This document shows positions 5,469 to 8,993 of a stretch of DNA of 8,993 nucleotides, one piece after another. Position 1 is the first letter of the stretch, and every line of letters starts with the position of its first letter. Both the position numbers and the translations under genes were made by a program. The DNA lies in the NCBI GenBank assembly GCA_003171295.1, contig PMYF01000849.1, positions 1-8,993 on the forward strand, read 5' to 3'. The notes under the pieces were generated by a model, which saw only the letters and a list, made by a program, of their open reading frames with translations, searched no databases and was not told the origin of the DNA. This stretch comes from Acidobacteriota bacterium. GTDB taxonomy: Bacteria > Acidobacteriota > Terriglobia > UBA7540.

Positions 5469-8318
5469 CGTTCCATTAACCATACTGATCGTTGTCGCGA
5501 GAGCCTGAGCGCCCGACGCCGCGCTAAGCTCCCCTGTATTCTCGTCATTCTTACCACGGTCTTCTGTTTCGCGGGAAATGCCGCCGGGTCCACATTGCTC
5601 AGTGCCAGTACCACCACAATCAACTTCGGAAATGTGGCCGTCGGAGAGCTAAGTACTCAGACCATCACTCTTAACAACACCGGGACTACTAGCACAACAA
5701 TCTCGCAAGTGAAGGAATCCGGAGCCAGCTTCAGCCTCAGCGGGCTTTCCTTGCCTCTCACTTTGGCTGCAGGCAACAGCACCACTCTTGCCGTTAGCTT
5801 CAAACCCACCGCTGCCGGCACCGCATCCGGGAGGATCCAGATAGTAAGTGATGCCACGAATTCTCCCGCCCAAATATCGCTGTCGGGGACGGGAGTCACC
5901 CGCCTCCTCTCTGTCAGTCCCCTCAACCTCAGCTTCGGAAACGTTAATGTGGGGAGCAGCAGCACGATGCTGGTGACACTTACAAATGCTGGAACCGGCA
6001 GTGTAACCGTGTCGCAGGCGACCTTGACCGGGGCGGGCTTCAGCACCAGCGGTCTTTCCTTGGCTCTGATTCTGGCACCTGGCACGAATGCCGTCTTCAA
6101 CGTGGTCTTTGCTCCCTCCACCACGGGAACTTTCAATGGGAGTGTGGCCTTATCCACTAACAGCAGTAACTCTCCTGGCGCGATATCGTTGTCGGGAACC
6201 GGCATCACCACCCTCCTCTCCGCCGGCCCTCTCAACCTCGGCTTCGGAAACGTCAATGTGGGAAGCAACGGCACTCTGCTGGTGACGCTTTCGAATACCG
6301 GAACCAGCAGTGTAACGGTATCGCAGGCGGCGGTGACCGGAACGGGCTTTAGCACCAGCGGGCTTTCCTTGCCGCTCACTTTGACATCTGGCACCATTGC
6401 CACCTTCAACGTGGTCTTTGCTCCTACCACTACGGGCACCTTCACCGGGAGCATCTCGGTAGCGAGCAATGCCACCAACTCTCCCACCATCCTAACGCTG
6501 TCGGGAACCGGGTGTACCCCCACTCTCCTCCTTTCGGCCAGCCCTCGTAGCTATAGTTTCGGGAATGTCACCGTGGGGAGCAGCGGCACTCAGATCGCTA
6601 CTCTCACCAACACGGGAACCGGCAGTGTAACGCTATCGCAGGTGAGGGCGGCCGGAACGGGCTTCAGTACCAACGGGCTTTCCCTCCCTCTCACTCTGAC
6701 GTCTGGCGCGAATGCCGTCTTCAACGTGGTCTTTACTCCCGCCACCGCGGGGACTTTCAGCGGGAGCGTCGCGGTGGGGAGCAATGCCACCAACTCTCCC
6801 ACTATGCTGACGCTGTCGGGAACTGGGACTAGCACCGCGCGCTTCCTCTCGGCCAATCCCCTGAGCACCAGTTTCGGGAGCGTCAATGTGGGAAGCAGCA
6901 GCATTCTGCCGGTGACGCTTACGAATACCGGAACCAGCAGTGTCACAGTATCCCAAATGACGGTGGCCGGGGCGGGCTTCAGTACCAGCGGGCTTTCCTT
7001 GCCTCTCACTTTGACCTCTGGCGCGAATGCCGCCTTCAACGTGGTCTTTAACCCCACGACCACAGGCGCTTTCAGCGGGAGCATCTCGGTAACGAGCAAT
7101 GCCACCAACTCTCCCAACACCATCAGCTTGTCCGGGACCGGAATCAACAGCCCAGGGCAGGCCTCTGCGTGTGCGGGGACTGCCATAGCCCAAGCCCCGA
7201 TAGATGTAACGGCAGAACTCAGCCAAGTCGGGGCGGGCGTTACCGTGACGCAGATGACGAATGAACAGGAGAACTGGAACACCTACGCCGATGTCCCGGC
7301 CTACAGTGCGGTCGCCAAGATCATGACGTACAACTCTTATCCCTTTGGCCCTCCCGACTCGGTGACGACCGCCAATCTGGATGGCACCAACCCCCAGACC
7401 ATCTCCGGCAGCCAGCAGGGCGATGAAAACTACGTGACGGTCGATGGGAAGTTCGTTTATTACCAGGGACAGAATCCTAACCAGTCGGCGGACATCTACG
7501 CCGTTCCGATCTCGCAGACTGGCTCCTGCCAGCAAATCCGGTTGACCAATCTGAACTGGTCACCGCCCTCGGGCTCCCCCCAGGGTTCCCTGGTTATTTC
7601 GACCTCCAGCATCGACCCCACGACCGGCAAGAACGTCATCGCCTACGCGGGCGACCCTCTGCTCCATCGCACGCTCGATGATGGCACGGCTCTGCCAACC
7701 GTAACGCTGGGAGACCCTGAAAATGGCAACGTGTTCCACCGCATGCGCCTGAACCCCAAGTTTTCTAACATTATCTGGTACAAGCGGGATCAGCCTTCTC
7801 CCGACCCGGGAGGAGTCGCCGAGCCGGAAATCTGGTTGGTCGACCTCAATTCACCCAACACGGTATACAGCGTGGCGGGGACGACCCCGGTTGACCATGC
7901 CAGCTGGTCCCCGGACGGCACTCAGATCGGCTACCATATCAACGGGTTCTGGTACTTGGCCAACGTGGTGAACTCTGATGGCACCTTCAACTTATCCTCA
8001 TATAGTGGTACTGGGTTCACAAGTACGAAGATCGGTCCACCCCAAGGATTCGTAGCGGATGCTTGCTATTGCACCTGGGCGCCGGACGGATCAGTCTATG
8101 CTTGCACCGGAGGATCGGTGCCGGGCAGCCCGATTTACCTGATGTCGTTGGATGGGACCAAAACCAAATACCTCGCAGCCACCGACACCACCGGAAAGGT
8201 TGACGCCGGTATCCCCAAAGCTCAATTCCTGGACATGCAGCACATCATGTTCTCGAGCGACCGGTCTGCGACTCCCCAAATCTACATAATCACCGGGTTC
8301 ACAACAACCTTCCCTTAG
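5466..8318 (+). CDS. secreted ASH-repeat/beta-propeller protein (unit B, five repeats)
   Basis: This 950-aa paralogue of gene A is counted from TTG 5466; starting at ATG 5316 would give 1000 aa. A basic n-region (ESLSARRRAK), a hydrophobic stretch at 22-37 (LPCILVILTTVFCFAG) and a likely cleavage after Gly41 make a standard signal peptide, without gene A's long leader or a lipobox. Five ASH/HYDIN-like repeats of about 103 residues start near 42, 145, 248, 352 and 458, one more than in gene A. The propeller (about 574-950) is highly similar to gene A's by eye, with PENGNVFHRMRLNP (His758), DHASWSPDGTQIGYH (His811) and SDRSATPQIY. Both proteins end in ITGFTTTFP. The best guess is a periplasmic or extracellular binding or carbohydrate-active protein; enzymatic function is not shown. 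The stop codon TAG is in frame with the URO-D fragment downstream. Confidence 0.85.
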   Translation: MRSINHTDRCRESLSARRRAKLPCILVILTTVFCFAGNAAGSTLLSASTTTINFGNVAVGELSTQTITLNNTGTTSTTISQVKESGASFSLSGLSLPLTLAAGNSTTLAVSFKPTAAGTASGRIQIVSDATNSPAQISLSGTGVTRLLSVSPLNLSFGNVNVGSSSTMLVTLTNAGTGSVTVSQATLTGAGFSTSGLSLALILAPGTNAVFNVVFAPSTTGTFNGSVALSTNSSNSPGAISLSGTGITTLLSAGPLNLGFGNVNVGSNGTLLVTLSNTGTSSVTVSQAAVTGTGFSTSGLSLPLTLTSGTIATFNVVFAPTTTGTFTGSISVASNATNSPTILTLSGTGCTPTLLLSASPRSYSFGNVTVGSSGTQIATLTNTGTGSVTLSQVRAAGTGFSTNGLSLPLTLTSGANAVFNVVFTPATAGTFSGSVAVGSNATNSPTMLTLSGTGTSTARFLSANPLSTSFGSVNVGSSSILPVTLTNTGTSSVTVSQMTVAGAGFSTSGLSLPLTLTSGANAAFNVVFNPTTTGAFSGSISVTSNATNSPNTISLSGTGINSPGQASACAGTAIAQAPIDVTAELSQVGAGVTVTQMTNEQENWNTYADVPAYSAVAKIMTYNSYPFGPPDSVTTANLDGTNPQTISGSQQGDENYVTVDGKFVYYQGQNPNQSADIYAVPISQTGSCQQIRLTNLNWSPPSGSPQGSLVISTSSIDPTTGKNVIAYAGDPLLHRTLDDGTALPTVTLGDPENGNVFHRMRLNPKFSNIIWYKRDQPSPDPGGVAEPEIWLVDLNSPNTVYSVAGTTPVDHASWSPDGTQIGYHINGFWYLANVVNSDGTFNLSSYSGTGFTSTKIGPPQGFVADACYCTWAPDGSVYACTGGSVPGSPIYLMSLDGTKTKYLAATDTTGKVDAGIPKAQFLDMQHIMFSSDRSATPQIYIITGFTTTFP
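5589..7145 (+). repeat. array of five ASH-domain coding repeats in gene B
   Basis: Five in-frame units of about 309-317 bp begin near 5589, 5898, 6207, 6520 and 6837. As in gene A, the first is the most divergent and the inner ones share long DNA stretches. The extra unit relative to gene A fits copy-number change by recombination inside the array. Confidence 0.8.
6435..6512 (+). repeat. 78-bp segment nearly identical to 3157-3234
   Basis: The gene B copy of the near-identical segment, at the end of its third ASH repeat. Only one base differs from gene A (C at 6488 against T at 3210), a synonymous third-position change in a Thr codon. Confidence 0.75.
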
Positions 8319-8365
8319 CGCGCGCACGCCCTGTGCGTTCCTGAGGAAAGAAGAGAACTTCTCAG

Positions 8366-8403
8366 CCTCTCCTCTCGGCCGGCACGACGACCGGGGGGAG
8401 AGG
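8366..8403 (+). terminator. long stem-loop after gene B
   Basis: About 16 base pairs form between 8366-8381 and 8388-8403, with one C/A mismatch and two G-U pairs, around a 6-nt loop (GCACGA). It lies at the same place after the stop codon as the hairpin of gene A and is clearly its homologue. Bases have changed on both arms while pairing is kept, and the stem is longer at its base. TAATTT follows at 8404-8409, a slightly better terminator tail than in unit A. Confidence 0.65.
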
Positions 8404-8474
8404 TAATTTGGATCTGCGGGCTCCCTGCCAGTGCGGCGACGGAGTCCCGGGAGTTCCACCAACTCCTGGACGAC

Positions 8475-8993
8475 TTGCTGGCGTTCAACCTCCGCTGGAT
8501 CGACAAGTGGACCGCTCTTGAATATGACGAATTCCATTTCGCTGACGACTGGGGCAGCCAGAACGGATTAATCATCAAGCCTGAAACCTGGCGGCGAATC
8601 TTCAAGCCGCGTTATGCGGAAATGTTCCGGCGAGCCCGTGCGCGAGGCATGGACGTCTGGTATCACACCGACGGCCAGATCCGCGACATCTTCGGAGACT
8701 TGATCGAGATCGGAGTTCAGGTCATCAATTGCCAGGTGCCCGTAGTCGGCCACGATTGGCTGGCGCGGAATGGGCGCGGACGCGTGGCCTTCCGGACCGA
8801 CATTGACCGGCAACACGTCATGCCTTTCGGTTCAACCACGGAGGTCAAGGAGGAAGTTCACCGGACGTTCGAGGCTTGCGGCTCCTCGAAGGGTGGGATC
8901 GTGGCTCGCGGAGAAGTGGGTCCGGACGTGCCGCTTGAGAACATCCGTGCGATGTACGAGGCTTTCCTCGAATACGGCACCTATGCGGCGTGA
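8475..8993 (+). CDS. C-terminal fragment of a URO-D superfamily protein (5'-truncated, probably a remnant)
   Basis: This encodes the last 172 residues of a uroporphyrinogen-decarboxylase-like TIM-barrel protein, the methyltransferase-like branch rather than classical HemE. Visible signatures are FADDWGSQNGLIIKPETW, FKPRYAEMF, YHTDGQI (the position of the conserved His motif), DLIEIGVQVINCQ, TDIDRQHVMPFGS, and GPDVPLENIRAMYEAF near the normal C-terminus. Family-like sequence continues upstream of the TTG at 8475 (REFHQLLDDLLAFNLRW, from about 8448) and the frame is open back to the TAG of gene B at 8316-8318. There is no Shine-Dalgarno before TTG 8475. I therefore think this is a fragment missing its N-terminal half, not a complete short gene. 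The likely missing part is at 926-1186. The last codon, TGA, is the end of the window. Confidence 0.75.
   Translation: MLAFNLRWIDKWTALEYDEFHFADDWGSQNGLIIKPETWRRIFKPRYAEMFRRARARGMDVWYHTDGQIRDIFGDLIEIGVQVINCQVPVVGHDWLARNGRGRVAFRTDIDRQHVMPFGSTTEVKEEVHRTFEACGSSKGGIVARGEVGPDVPLENIRAMYEAFLEYGTYAA

Noticed and set aside
1219..8417. Shared TGGATCTGC at 1219-1227 and 8409-8417 as a target-site duplication flanking the insertion
   Set aside because: Joining the flanks at this word does not restore one URO-D reading frame, and a 9-bp match somewhere in these borders is not surprising by chance.
1..8993. CRISPR array, tRNA or rRNA genes
   Set aside because: No short spaced repeats of CRISPR type and no tRNA T-arm or cloverleaf pattern were seen. 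The only long repeats are the protein-coding ASH units.

Overview
The window looks like GC-rich chromosomal DNA from a soil-type bacterium. Secreted proteins built from runs of ASH/HYDIN-like ('choice-of-anchor D') Ig-like repeats are especially common in Acidobacteriota, so that phylum is my best guess. This rests on protein style only; there is no rRNA or other marker gene. The region is accessory or rearranged in character: two intact large genes sit among the remains of broken ones.

Layout. Positions 1-402 hold no convincing gene: a possible leftward promoter, a GC-rich repeated motif and a REP-like hairpin. Positions 403-912 (minus strand) are a REP-associated (Y1/HUH) transposase gene split by an in-frame TGA. 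Positions about 926-1186 (plus) encode an N-terminal piece of a uroporphyrinogen-decarboxylase-like (URO-D superfamily) protein without a start. Positions 1187-1872 are unassigned. Then come two tandem, co-oriented paralogous transcription units: gene A (2086-4719, 877 aa) and gene B (5466-8318, 950 aa). Each encodes an export signal, an array of ASH repeats (four in A, five in B), and a C-terminal TolB/oligogalacturonate-lyase-like beta-propeller. A 380-bp spacer without a recognisable gene separates the units. After gene B's hairpin, 8475-8993 encodes the C-terminal half of a URO-D-like protein, ending at the last base of the window.

The duplication covers more than the coding sequence. An ungapped upstream block (1873-1928 and 5183-5238), the segment just before each start codon, and a long stem-loop after each stop codon (4769-4802 and 8366-8403) are all present twice. 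The unit was therefore copied with its flanking elements and then diverged, mainly in the leader, the export signal and the ASH repeat number. The propeller stayed highly similar.

The two URO-D fragments are on the same strand, do not overlap in family coordinates, and bracket the tandem units. The simplest reading is one URO-D-like gene broken by arrival of the ASH-propeller region and damaged at its 5' end next to the transposase remnant. No metabolic link between the ASH-propeller proteins and the URO-D remnant is evident. The two secreted proteins probably act outside the cytoplasm; their ligand or substrate is unknown.
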